A DNA stretch of 64,000 nucleotides, from the NCBI GenBank assembly GCA_026390695.1, contig JAPLFL010000128.1, forward strand, positions 62,001 through 126,000, given 5' to 3'. The notes below the pieces were generated by a model. It did not search any database and was not told the origin of the DNA. It saw nothing but the letters and a program-made list of their open reading frames with translations. The DNA comes from Candidatus Kapaibacterium sp. Its GTDB lineage: Bacteria > Bacteroidota > Ignavibacteria > Kapaibacteriales > UBA2268. Position 1 is the stretch's first letter, and each line of letters opens with the position of its first letter. Positions 54,579 to 63,006 of this stretch are shown here, in pieces. Made by a program: the position numbers and the translations under genes.

Positions 54579-55079
54579 ATGCTAAAAATTGCTCTCGTAA
54601 ATGATAATGACGAAATAATAGGTTATAGTGATAAAGCGGAAGTACATAAAAAAGGGATATTACACAGGGCTTTCTCAATATTGATCTATAATTCAAATGG
54701 TGAAATGCTGATCCACCGCCGTGCAGAAGGAAAATATCATTCGGGAGGGTTATGGACAAACGCATGCTGTAGCCATCAGTACAAAGGAATGGATATATAC
54801 GAATCCGCGCATCTGCGATTATTCGAAGAAATGGCTTTGAAGGCTGATCTGGAATACAAATTCAAATTCAGATATTATATTGAATTTGAGAACAATATGA
54901 AAGAGAATGAAATTGACTATGTGTTTGTTGGATATTGTGACGACACTCCCACTCCTATTGCAGAAGAAGTAGCCGAGTGCTGTTGGATAAATCCGGATAT
55001 TTTGAAACAAGATATTAAAAATCATCCTGAGAAATATACTTTTTGGTTTAAGCGGATATTGGAAGAGTTAGAAGGTTGA
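54579..55079 (+). CDS. idi: Type 1 isopentenyl-diphosphate delta-isomerase
   Basis: Interconverts isopentenyl and dimethylallyl diphosphate for isoprenoids. The 166-residue Nudix-fold protein has the family features: HRAFSILIYNSNGEMLIHRRAEGKYHSGGLWTNACCSHQ, with the catalytic Cys in NACCSH, and a degenerate Nudix segment HLRLFEEMAL. The C-terminal glutamate in EEVAECCWI also fits. The ATG has AAACGGATT before it. A GC-rich palindrome lies about 190 bases after the stop. Confidence 0.93.
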   Translation: MLKIALVNDNDEIIGYSDKAEVHKKGILHRAFSILIYNSNGEMLIHRRAEGKYHSGGLWTNACCSHQYKGMDIYESAHLRLFEEMALKADLEYKFKFRYYIEFENNMKENEIDYVFVGYCDDTPTPIAEEVAECCWINPDILKQDIKNHPEKYTFWFKRILEELEG

Positions 55080-55449
55080 TAATCATCAATTTTCTGATGA
55101 GCAAATTGTGTTTATTATCATCTATTGGGTCACATGATGAGGTTATTTGTTATCCGAGATTATCATATTCAATCTGTCATCAGTATAATATTAACTTTAG
55201 CTTTAGTTTGAGGAATCTAACTTAAACCCAAATATTTCATCAGAAAATTAAAAATTTCCATTGTAGCCGTAGAGGGCACGGCGCGCCGTGCCCTCTACAA
55301 ATCCAAACTCATACAAGTAGTGGCAATTCATGGATTGACACTACAGGAAATATTGTAAACCTAATTAAATGCTAATGTAAATCTTTCTTAAACTTTTTCC
55401 GGTTTGGTTCGTCTATACGAAATCATATTTGTTTTAATTTGGAAAATTT
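55080..55449. other. Intergenic region with palindromic element
   Basis: This 370-base gap follows idi and precedes the TonB-receptor-like gene. It holds the 30-base palindrome annotated separately, plus AT-rich sequence without a recognised promoter. The final 60 bases (CATATTTGTTTTAATTTGG) are only near-matches to TAnnTTTG. Confidence 0.55.
55269..55298. repeat. 30-bp perfect GC-rich palindrome (REP/MITE-like)
   Basis: GTAGAGGGCACGGCG is followed at once by its exact reverse complement CGCCGTGCCCTCTAC. Flanking TTGTAG (55261) and CTACAA extend the symmetry. The GC content is far above that of the surrounding DNA. Palindromes of this GTAGAG..CTCTAC type are known as dispersed repeats in some genomes. 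Confidence 0.9.
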
Positions 55450-58356
55450 ATGAAATTATACATTATTTTGTTTTTATCTATTGCGAATTTTGCTTTTGCC
55501 GAATCTTTTTCAGTCGTCGGCAAAGTTACTGATAGTACAAGCAAAGAGCCATTAATCGGAGCTACAGCGCTTTTGATAAATTTAGGAACTAAGGATTCAA
55601 CAAAGACGGGAAAGTTTTCCGATAAAAAAGGAAATTTTGAATTTGAGAATGTGGATAAAGGAAAATATTTGCTTAAAATCTCATATATCGGCTATAAGAC
55701 TTACTCAAAGAATATTTTCGTAAATAAAGATTTGAATCTTGGAAATCTTTTCCTGCAAGTGTCAGAAATCGAAGGTGAAACTCTTGAAGTGACGGCTACA
55801 GCTACCGTTGGCACTCAACGCGGTGATACCACCGAATATAATGCAGGAAATATTAAATCCCAACCAGATGCTAATGCCGAAGATGTGGTTAAAAAACTTC
55901 CCGGTGTCCAATTGGATGTGGACGGGAAACTCAAGGCTCAGGGCGAAGAAGTTAAAAAAGTATTAGTCGATGGCAAGCAATTTTTTGGCGATGATCCCAC
56001 TTTAACTCTGCGTAGTTTACCTGCTGATATAATCGACAAAGTGCAGGTGTTTGATAAATGGAGCGACCAGTCCGAGTTTACGGGTTTTGACGATGGTAAT
56101 AGCTCAAAAGCATTGAATATTATAACAAAAAAGAATAAACGTGTTGGCCGATTCGGTAAGGCTTATGCTGGATATGGAACACTCGACAGATATAATGCCG
56201 GACTGAATTTTAATAACTTTAATGGAGATCAACGCATTTCGGTTCTTGGGAATTTTAATAATATTAATCAGCAGAATTTTGCTGTCACAGATATTCTTGA
56301 TATGATCGGGACTCCCGGTGGAGCAATCGGGAATGCTGCCCGTTCAATGGCAGGACGTTTTGCCGGAGCAATAGCCGGAGGTGGTGGTGATCTTTTACGG
56401 CGTATTGGCGGCGGCGGTGGTGGCGGTCCAATATCAGATTATTTTGTTGGCAATATGGATGGAATTACAAACACTGATGCAGTCGGTATTAATTATAACG
56501 ATGCTTGGTCTGATCATATAGATGTGCAAAGCAGCTATTTCTTTAATTATACTCATAATAATAATAATCAACAAATCAATAGAGATTATTTTTTAACAGG
56601 TAGCTCTACATTTCTAAATTCAAACTATTCAATTCCCCAGTCAAATACAAAGAACTACAATCATCGTTTTAATTTGAAACTGACATGGCAGATTGATTCA
56701 AGCAATTCAATTATTTTTCGACCTGCAGGTAATTTCCAGACTTCCGACAAATTAAATGATAATTATTCATATAATTACATTACAGGTTTACCTACTTCAA
56801 AACTAAATTCCACTGATAACAACACAAACTCTGATTATCGTGGTGCTAATGCTTCAGCCGAACTATTACTCAGGCATCGTTTTGATATTCCCGGCAGAAC
56901 AATTTCACTAAGTCTTAACGGTTCATTTAATGATAAAACAGGCTCGTCTGATATTCAAAATGTATATAATTTTTATATTCCTACCTCAGTTGTGGATTCA
57001 ATAAATGAGTTAGCCAATACTCCTTCAAACGGAAAAACATATAGCGCAAATACTGTTTATACCGAACCAATCACTAAGGATATTCAGCTTCAGGCAAATT
57101 ATACCTTGTCATATAATATTAATAATTCCGACAAGGAAACTAATCTATATGATACAACCACCAAAAAATATGATATTTTAGATTCACTTTTAACCAATAA
57201 ATTTGAAAATCATTATCTTACTAATAATGCCGGTTTCGGTTTCAGACTTAAATCAGACAGTTTGAATATAACTTTTATGCTGAATGGAAGACGAACCGAA
57301 TTAACCAATGAACAGCAAATGCCTGTCAGTCCATCAATCAATAAAACTTATAATAATCTTATTCCATCTTTACGGTTGGCTTATAAATTAGGGCAAGGCA
57401 AAAATCTTAATATATTCTACCGCACCAATGCAAATATACCTTCAATTAAACAATTACAGAATGTTTTGGATAACAGCGACCCTACGAATTTGTCCGTTGG
57501 AAATCCGAATCTGCTGCAATCATATTCACATTCCGGCATGATTCGTTATACTGACTTTAGTAGCGATTTCACACGTATTTTAATGTTCTTTGCAAATTTC
57601 TCTTTAATGCAGAATTATATAGGTAACGAAACAGTCTTTTCGGATGTAAATCAGACTATTGACGGAAAATATTTAGTTCCAGCCGGAACACATTTTGCCA
57701 AACCGGTTAATTTAAATGGATTTTATTCTGCATCAAGTTTTATTACTTACGGCTTCCCTATTACCTTAATCGGTTCAAATGTAAATTTAACTGCCGGAGG
57801 AATTTTTGCTCGTACTCCAAGTATATATAATAAAATACAGAATTATTCAAATACATACAGCCCAAATCTTCTGATAGTTTTAGCAAGTAATATCAGCAAA
57901 GACCTGGATTTTAATATTTCATCGCGCACTGCTTATAATGCGACTACAAATTCACTTCAGGATAATCTAAATAATAATTATATCAGTTACTTCAATACAA
58001 TTAATTTCAAATGGGTTGTTTGGCAGGGATTATTCTTCCAGATCGAAATGAAAAATCAGATTTATTCGGGAAAGGATGCACCAAAATCAAACAATTTCAC
58101 ACTGCTTAATCTCAGTGCAGGAAAACGCCTGTTAAATGATGCTGCCGAACTTAAACTCACCTTATATGACGCTTTAAACGAGAATAAGAGTGTTTCTACA
58201 ACCGTATCCGATCATTATCTTGAATACGCCCAGAATTACGTTCTTAAACAATACATTATGTTGACTTTTACTTATAATTTAAAATTATTCGGTTCTGGCT
58301 CGCCAATTGGTGGAGGTATGTTCCCTGGCATGGGTGGATTCAAGCCAAGAGACTGA
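55450..58356 (+). CDS. Outer-membrane beta-barrel protein, TonB-receptor-like (CarboxypepD_reg plus plug-like plus barrel)
   Basis: A 968-residue outer-membrane protein. A signal peptide (MKLYIILFLSIANFAFA) precedes a CarboxypepD_reg domain (SVVGKVTDSTSKEPLIGATALLINLGT). A plug-like domain follows (NAEDVVKKLPGVQLDVDGKLKAQGEEVKKVLVDGKQFFGDDPTLTLRSLPADIIDKVQVFDKWSDQ). A Gly-rich loop (AIAGGGGDLLRRIGGGGGGGPISD) and a long Asn/Ser-rich barrel complete it. The last residues GGGMFPGMGGFKPRD form a Gly-rich tail seen in several Bacteroidota members of this group. No TonB box was identified. It probably takes up or secretes an unknown ligand. Its ATG has TTTGGAAAATTT before it. Confidence 0.85.
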   Translation: MKLYIILFLSIANFAFAESFSVVGKVTDSTSKEPLIGATALLINLGTKDSTKTGKFSDKKGNFEFENVDKGKYLLKISYIGYKTYSKNIFVNKDLNLGNLFLQVSEIEGETLEVTATATVGTQRGDTTEYNAGNIKSQPDANAEDVVKKLPGVQLDVDGKLKAQGEEVKKVLVDGKQFFGDDPTLTLRSLPADIIDKVQVFDKWSDQSEFTGFDDGNSSKALNIITKKNKRVGRFGKAYAGYGTLDRYNAGLNFNNFNGDQRISVLGNFNNINQQNFAVTDILDMIGTPGGAIGNAARSMAGRFAGAIAGGGGDLLRRIGGGGGGGPISDYFVGNMDGITNTDAVGINYNDAWSDHIDVQSSYFFNYTHNNNNQQINRDYFLTGSSTFLNSNYSIPQSNTKNYNHRFNLKLTWQIDSSNSIIFRPAGNFQTSDKLNDNYSYNYITGLPTSKLNSTDNNTNSDYRGANASAELLLRHRFDIPGRTISLSLNGSFNDKTGSSDIQNVYNFYIPTSVVDSINELANTPSNGKTYSANTVYTEPITKDIQLQANYTLSYNINNSDKETNLYDTTTKKYDILDSLLTNKFENHYLTNNAGFGFRLKSDSLNITFMLNGRRTELTNEQQMPVSPSINKTYNNLIPSLRLAYKLGQGKNLNIFYRTNANIPSIKQLQNVLDNSDPTNLSVGNPNLLQSYSHSGMIRYTDFSSDFTRILMFFANFSLMQNYIGNETVFSDVNQTIDGKYLVPAGTHFAKPVNLNGFYSASSFITYGFPITLIGSNVNLTAGGIFARTPSIYNKIQNYSNTYSPNLLIVLASNISKDLDFNISSRTAYNATTNSLQDNLNNNYISYFNTINFKWVVWQGLFFQIEMKNQIYSGKDAPKSNNFTLLNLSAGKRLLNDAAELKLTLYDALNENKSVSTTVSDHYLEYAQNYVLKQYIMLTFTYNLKLFGSGSPIGGGMFPGMGGFKPRD

Positions 58357-58361
58357 AATAA

Positions 58362-58395
58362 TGGTTAATTATTAATGGTTAATGGTTAATTTTTT
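58362..58395 (+). repeat. Short direct repeats of ATGGTTAAT
   Basis: Three close copies of (T/A)AATGGTTAAT follow the stop codon of the barrel gene, giving TAATGGTTAATT...TTAATGGTTAATGGTTAATTTTTT. It may be slippage-prone; no function is claimed. There is no strong hairpin here. Confidence 0.55.
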
Positions 58396-58558
58396 GGAAA
58401 AGAGTGGAATATGAAAATAGATGTAATTGTCGCTCTGGTTATAATGTTTAACTTTTTAACAAAATGTTTTACCAATTATTAATGTTTTTCACAAGCCACT
58501 GCTCCCAGATGCCTTGAAAAGTGACATTGAGAGCGTAACGACCAGTATTCTCAAATTT

Positions 58559-58993
58559 CTATTTTTTTATTAAATTCCCTTTTCCATCGAAACTGAGATC
58601 GGTTCTCTTTTTTCCCTTTGTAATTTCCACTTCATATTTTATTGTGCCTTTTGAATCCACAATTTTCGCTACTTCGGTAATCTTTGCACCGGTTTGATTT
58701 TTTGTTACATAGTCAATGATTACTTTCGGTGCTTCTGATGCAGCAATAGTGGTTTCAGTTTCAACAATTTTTCCATCAGCGTCAATCACTAATGAAATTT
58801 TGTGCTTTTGATTATCGATAAATCCTACCTCATAACTCTTGCCTTCCATCTCCCATTTCACTTTTGAAGCATTAGGATACTGTTTGGTAAAGGAATCTTT
58901 TACTTTTGCAGGAATATTGACGGCTTTCTGTTCTTTAGCACTCAGAGCCATGCCGAACAAAAGAATGATGATTGATAAAGAAAGATTTTTCAT
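58559..58993 (-). CDS. Periplasmic PepSY-like (PepSY_2) domain protein
   Basis: A 144-residue exported protein with a signal peptide (MKNLSLSIIILLFGMALSAKE). Two PepSY-like units are visible: VNIPAKVKDSFTKQYPNASKVKWEMEGKSYEVGFIDNQKHKISLVIDADGKIVETE, then a second with KVIIDYVTKNQTGAKITEVAKIVDSKGTIKYEVEITKGKKRTDLSFDGKGNLIK. This is the layout of the Bacteroidota PepSY-like proteins structurally related to beta-lactamase inhibitor proteins. The role is unclear; inhibition of proteases or binding of peptidoglycan enzymes has been suggested for the superfamily. The gene is single and has its ATG preceded by TTGGAGTTATT. Confidence 0.85.
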   Translation of the reverse strand: MKNLSLSIIILLFGMALSAKEQKAVNIPAKVKDSFTKQYPNASKVKWEMEGKSYEVGFIDNQKHKISLVIDADGKIVETETTIAASEAPKVIIDYVTKNQTGAKITEVAKIVDSKGTIKYEVEITKGKKRTDLSFDGKGNLIKK

Positions 58994-59353
58994 AATAACT
59001 CCAAAATAAATAAAACTCTATGTAAATTAATAAAAAAAAAGCAAAATACGCATTAGATAAAAATATTTATCTGAATAATGTCTTTTAATCTTTTAAACCC
59101 AGATTAAGCATCATATACACTTTTGTGAGGGCAGATAAAATCCGATAGTCAAATTTTATATTGCAATGTAAATCATCTTCATCTGAAGCGTTTCAAATTT
59201 GACGAATCAAGATTTTTACTTCAAATGAAATTATGAATTAATTTTCAAAAATAATTAATATGAACTTTAACCTTTAGATTCAAAGCCAATTATTGATGAA
59301 ACATTATCAACAAAACTATTGATCAGGAAGGATAAAATAATTTGCAAGCTTAT
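58994..59353. other. AT-rich intergenic region
   Basis: This 360-base gap lies between two minus-strand genes, the PepSY gene and the histidine kinase. I saw no reading frame, hairpin with a T run or clear -7 element in it. It presumably carries the PepSY promoter. Confidence 0.5.
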
Positions 59354-60880
59354 TTAATTTATAAATTTATTAAAGATTAATTCAACACTTGTTCCCGCGT
59401 TCTTCTCTGAATCAATACTAATCTTGAATTTGTTTGAAAAAGAGTATTCAAAAGCTAAAGCAAGTGAAAGTCCAATTCCTTCGTATTTACGCGTTGCACT
59501 CATATCTTCCTGTGTAAAGGGTTCAAAAATTTTATCTATAAAATTAGAAGAAATACCAATTCCAGTATCTTTTATCAACAATTGAAATTGATTATTGGGA
59601 ATTTCATTTAATGAAATAGCCACTACTCCAGAATCTGTAAATTTGAAAGCATTATCTAAAATTGAAAAAATTGTTTTATCAATTATTTGTTCATCACCTT
59701 CAATAATAGCACTATCTAAATTACAAAAAAAGTAAATTTCTATTGGTTTTTGGAGATTTGTGATTTCCTTATTATAAAAAAGGTAATAGCTATCGATGAT
59801 ATTTTTAACGTCTAATTCAGAAATATTGGGTTTGTAATTCCCGCTTTTTAGATTTGATAAATCTGTGAATAATTCCAGTGTTTTAGTTAATCTTGCAACT
59901 CCAGAATTAAGCATATCCAAAGTTTCCGTAAGTTCTTCATCAGAGTTTTGATCCTCACAGATAACCTTAAGAAGTGCTGCAGAACCTTTAATAAAACTTA
60001 AAGGAGTTCGAATTTCGTGATTCATATTTGCAATTATTTCAGTTTTTAGCTTGTCAGCCTTTTTAACTTCTTCAATTGCTACAACCAATTCATTTGTTCT
60101 CTTAGCAACTTGATCTTCTAAATGAAGATTTTGTAATTCGAGAGCATTGTTGAAGGCAGTAACCTCTTCGATTCTTTCTTTTTGAATTTGGAGTAGTTTA
60201 TCTACCATAGCGTTAATAGATTTGGCAACAAGATTTGTTTCTTTATTACCTTTTTCATGGTCGGCACGAGCACTCATATCACCGCCATCAATTTTTTCGG
60301 TGAATTTTTGAAGTCTCCTGAGTGGTAAAGTAATTTTCGAACTCATATAGAAAGTGATAATAAAACCAATTAAAAGCAAAATAATTTCAAATGCAATTAT
60401 TCTAATTAATGCCTGCTTTTTTTGTTCGAGAAATTGATTGGTTGAAAATCCGATATAAAAGTTCCCTTTAAGATAAACGGCATCCCATTTTTGGCTAACA
60501 TAATAGGTTGGGTTATCAATTGAGTTTGCTTTTATCAATTGATTCAGTTCATCAGAAGTTTTTTCGAAAGTTTGAGGGAATGAGGCAATAGTCTCGTTGT
60601 TTTCATCCTTCAAAATAATATTTACAAACTTTGTGTCATGTTTTAACCATTCAAATACCTGGTTAATTGCCTGAAAATTTTCTTTGGAAAGCCCGAGCTC
60701 AATACCTAACTTTACTGTTTTTGTAGAGGTATTAATACTGTCGAAATAGAAATTTTGGAAAGCAGATACTTGTGTATTGATAACATAAAGGAAAGCACTT
60801 GTACCTGTGATAATTATTCCCAAAGACACAAAAAGTATGAGTTGTGTTTTAAAACTAAGCCTGAAAAAGTACTTTACCAT
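59354..60880 (-). CDS. HAMP-containing sensor histidine kinase
   Basis: A 508-residue membrane kinase. The N-terminal helix (TQLILFVSLGIIITGTSAFLYVI) and a second one near 165 (IIAFEIILLLIGFIITFYMSS) enclose a periplasmic sensor of about 125 residues. HAMP (KITLPLRRLQKFTEKIDGGDMSARAD), a coiled coil, HisKA (IANMNHEIRTPLSFIKGSAALL) and HATPase (DNAFKFTDSGVV, KDTGIGIS, YEGIGLSLALAFEYS) follow. No receiver domain is present. It is the last gene of a three-gene unit after an outer-membrane protein and a phosphate-binding-like protein, which suggests the module responds to the solute they handle. The response regulator is not in the window. Confidence 0.9.
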   Translation of the reverse strand: MVKYFFRLSFKTQLILFVSLGIIITGTSAFLYVINTQVSAFQNFYFDSINTSTKTVKLGIELGLSKENFQAINQVFEWLKHDTKFVNIILKDENNETIASFPQTFEKTSDELNQLIKANSIDNPTYYVSQKWDAVYLKGNFYIGFSTNQFLEQKKQALIRIIAFEIILLLIGFIITFYMSSKITLPLRRLQKFTEKIDGGDMSARADHEKGNKETNLVAKSINAMVDKLLQIQKERIEEVTAFNNALELQNLHLEDQVAKRTNELVVAIEEVKKADKLKTEIIANMNHEIRTPLSFIKGSAALLKVICEDQNSDEELTETLDMLNSGVARLTKTLELFTDLSNLKSGNYKPNISELDVKNIIDSYYLFYNKEITNLQKPIEIYFFCNLDSAIIEGDEQIIDKTIFSILDNAFKFTDSGVVAISLNEIPNNQFQLLIKDTGIGISSNFIDKIFEPFTQEDMSATRKYEGIGLSLALAFEYSFSNKFKISIDSEKNAGTSVELIFNKFIN

Positions 60881-60937
60881 ATTTAGTTTTTAGTAGCTAC
60901 TACAATTTAAAGTAAAAAATAATATTTCTGCTGTGAA

Positions 60938-61369
60938 TCAGTACATAATTTGGATAACTTTAACTTCATCTGGCAATTTTTTCAAAGACTCGACATATCC
61001 AATGGCATTTTCATTATCAGCCACGCTTTTCATCATTTCCTTCTCACTTGTTACAATTAAGGGTGGAGACGCTTTCCCACTAAGTGAAACTTGAAGCCAT
61101 ATCCTACTCAGTCTATTTGGCGCTATATTTAAAAAATTGTTACAAAATTCGTTTTTCAGATTATTGTCAATATTAAAATCAATAATTTGAATCTTTGTGT
61201 TATTTTGCCATATAGTAGTGTTCCCATAATAAATATTCCTTAGATAGCCAATTTCGATAGATTGTATAGGATTTGCTTTGTTTACAATAATGTAATGAGC
61301 ACTAGTTTTCACAACTGCAAAAATGATGAATAACGCAAGGATTGATATATTTAATATTGCTCTTTTCAT
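60938..61369 (-). CDS. PstS-like periplasmic binding protein, short form
   Basis: The 143-residue exported protein has a signal peptide (ILNISILALFIIFAVVKTSA). It then has the phosphate-binding-protein-like start HYIIVNKANPIQSIEIGYLRNIYYGNTTIWQNNTKIQIIDF, and the late motif VTSEKEMMKSVADNENAIGYVESLKKLPDEVKVIQI. It is about half the length of a full PstS, containing little more than one lobe, and no pst transport genes are nearby. The family of such short PBP-like proteins occurs as a sensor partner in many genomes. It sits 57 bases before the kinase gene and just after the outer-membrane protein gene (3 bases). Confidence 0.8.
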   Translation of the reverse strand: MKRAILNISILALFIIFAVVKTSAHYIIVNKANPIQSIEIGYLRNIYYGNTTIWQNNTKIQIIDFNIDNNLKNEFCNNFLNIAPNRLSRIWLQVSLSGKASPPLIVTSEKEMMKSVADNENAIGYVESLKKLPDEVKVIQIMY

Positions 61370-61372
61370 AAA

Positions 61373-62434
61373 TTAAAATACAACAGCTAAACTTATTTTA
61401 TATACTGCATCATGTTGACCTATATTATTGTTGCTTAATCCCAAAAATTGCGCTTCAGTTTTAAGATATACACCTTTAGAAACATTGTAATTCAAGCCAA
61501 TAATTGGAGTATTCTTATTTCCACGAACATTTCCAACATTTTTAAAGACAGTTGTCAAAACTGTATAAGGTGTCAGTCTGTCATACAAAGTATAACCCAT
61601 TAATAAATAAAAAAGTCCAGAGACTTGTCTGTTATCAGCTTTATCTTCTAAGAGGGTCATTATTCCTTCCAGTTGAACAAGAACATTTGATTTATCATAT
61701 TGAAAATCCAAGCCGACAGTATGAACCCATTCATCCTTGCTTGATATTATTCCTACCGGATTATCCTCGAGAAAATAAGAAGTTCCAACTTGAATCCCGC
61801 TCAACCATTCAGGTCTATATTTAAGACGCCCTGAAACAGAAAAATTTTTATTGTAATACACCCCATTTATTGTTTCCCAGCGTCCGAATCCAATTCCAAC
61901 TGAATAGTCTATTTGTGAACTAATCGTGTCAGTATTGATATTGCCAAGGAACTCGACACCAGCCATATACTTGCCAAAAAGACGCTGATGATTCGCATTC
62001 TTCCCTGTATCGTTATCTAAAAAACTTAATGGTCTATAAATAACTGGAGCATCTACTGGATAATATGAAGGAGATGCATCATGGATTTTATTATACAAAC
62101 CAAAGTCTGTTAAAAATTTACCTGCTCGTATTTGAAAAACTGGACTAAATGAATATTCGAGGAAAGTTTGAGAAATTTTTATTGCTCCTTGAACACTACT
62201 TTCAGATATATCTGCACCATCTTCAAATTCAAAGTCAGTGAGGAATCGTACATTTGAGCTAAGTTCTGAATTAAACATCAAATTAATTCGCCTTACTTGA
62301 ATATCTGTTAATGATTTTTGGAAATCAATATTAGTTAAATCAAATTGTGAATAGCCCCAGATGGCGGGTGACTTTGCCAAGACCACCGAATTGCTCAGTA
62401 GGAGTATGTATATTAGGTATTTAATTCTTTGCAT
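61373..62434 (-). CDS. Outer-membrane beta-barrel protein, porin-like
   Basis: A 353-residue barrel. A signal peptide (MQRIKYLIYILLLSNSVVLA) precedes alternating strands such as FEFEDGADISESSVQGAIKISQTFLEYSFSPVFQIRAGKFLTDFGLYN, and the last strand ends in ISLAVVF with the C-terminal aromatic residue used by the BAM complex. The RAGKF and DFGLY segments resemble phosphate- or substrate-specific porin-like proteins (OprO/OprP-type or DcaP-like). It is the first gene of the unit with the PstS-like protein and the kinase, and has a well-formed promoter upstream. Confidence 0.8.
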   Translation of the reverse strand: MQRIKYLIYILLLSNSVVLAKSPAIWGYSQFDLTNIDFQKSLTDIQVRRINLMFNSELSSNVRFLTDFEFEDGADISESSVQGAIKISQTFLEYSFSPVFQIRAGKFLTDFGLYNKIHDASPSYYPVDAPVIYRPLSFLDNDTGKNANHQRLFGKYMAGVEFLGNINTDTISSQIDYSVGIGFGRWETINGVYYNKNFSVSGRLKYRPEWLSGIQVGTSYFLEDNPVGIISSKDEWVHTVGLDFQYDKSNVLVQLEGIMTLLEDKADNRQVSGLFYLLMGYTLYDRLTPYTVLTTVFKNVGNVRGNKNTPIIGLNYNVSKGVYLKTEAQFLGLSNNNIGQHDAVYKISLAVVF

Positions 62435-62475
62435 AAATAAACCAATTTAATTTAATCTAATACAATTACCAATTA

Positions 62476-62506
62476 CAAAAATACGGAAATTCCAACTACT
62501 TTCCAA
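62476..62506 (-). promoter_or_regulatory. Bacteroidetes-type promoter for the outer-membrane protein-binding protein-kinase operon
   Basis: On the minus strand, TTG (62504-62506), a 20-base spacer and TATTTTTG (62476-62483) match both boxes. The ATG at 62434 follows 42 bases later. Confidence 0.6.
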
Positions 62507-62597
62507 AAAAATATACACTAAATCATAATAAATTGAGTTTCTAATACAAAACCGCAACATTTGTAGTAATATCATTTCCTTAATGAATTAGGAATTA

Positions 62598-62721
62598 TTG
62601 TCATTCCCGAGCATGAGACTGTGTAAAAACCTACAAATTTAAATAACTTGTCATTCCCGAGCATGCGGGAATCCCCATCTATGGCACCTTAGGAGATTCC
62701 TGCATTCGCAGGAATGACAAG
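62598..62721. repeat. REP/MITE-like palindromic repeat with a direct copy
   Basis: CTTGTCATTCC (62647-62657) and GGAATGACAAG (62711-62721) form the outer inverted repeat of a 75-base element. Inner hairpins (CCCGAGCATGCGGG and CCTGCATTCGCAGG) nest within it. The 18 bases TTGTCATTCCCGAGCATG are copied at 62598-62615. The sequence resembles dispersed TCATTCCCG..CGGGAA repeats in other bacteria. It is GC-rich relative to its surroundings. Confidence 0.85.
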
Positions 62722-62938
62722 AAATTGCAGTTTTCACACATGCTCATACGCAGGGTAGAATCTTCCTTCGACTGATAAAGAGAAATTTCGCTCCTAATGA
62801 CCATCCGGTGATTTTTTTCGCAATTTCACACGACTCATTCGCAGGAACTTTCATAATTATAGAAATCACAAATTAGAATGAAAATATTATTTTGGCTGTC
62901 TCATAAGTTTGAAAACCTTGGATTTGTCATAATGCATT
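62722..62938. other. Non-coding tail of a 570-base intergenic region
   Basis: The 62435-63006 gap has the operon promoter on its left, then the repeat element, then this stretch and a terminator. I saw no reading frame or structured RNA here. The bases near 62731-62751 (GTTTTCACACATGCTCAT) loosely mirror those at 62611-62632 and may be the edge of a larger repeat. Confidence 0.45.
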
Positions 62939-62972
62939 AAAAAAGCCCCTTCATATCCGAAGAGGCTTTCTT
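62939..62972 (-). terminator. Rho-independent terminator after the TIG/FGE-fold gene
   Basis: On the minus strand AGCCTCTTC and GAAGGGGCT pair as a 9-base stem with one G-U around GGATAT, followed by T6. It lies about 35 bases after the stop codon of the gene at the right edge. Confidence 0.85.
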
Positions 62973-63006
62973 ACAAAATTTCTAACTGTCTTAAAACTTT
63001 ACAAAC

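Noticed and set aside
58411-58482. 23-codon plus-strand ORF (MKIDVIVALVIMFNFLTKCFTNY)
   Set aside because: It has only a weak AAGAGTGG-like ribosome site, no promoter element and no neighbour support. It is too short to claim.
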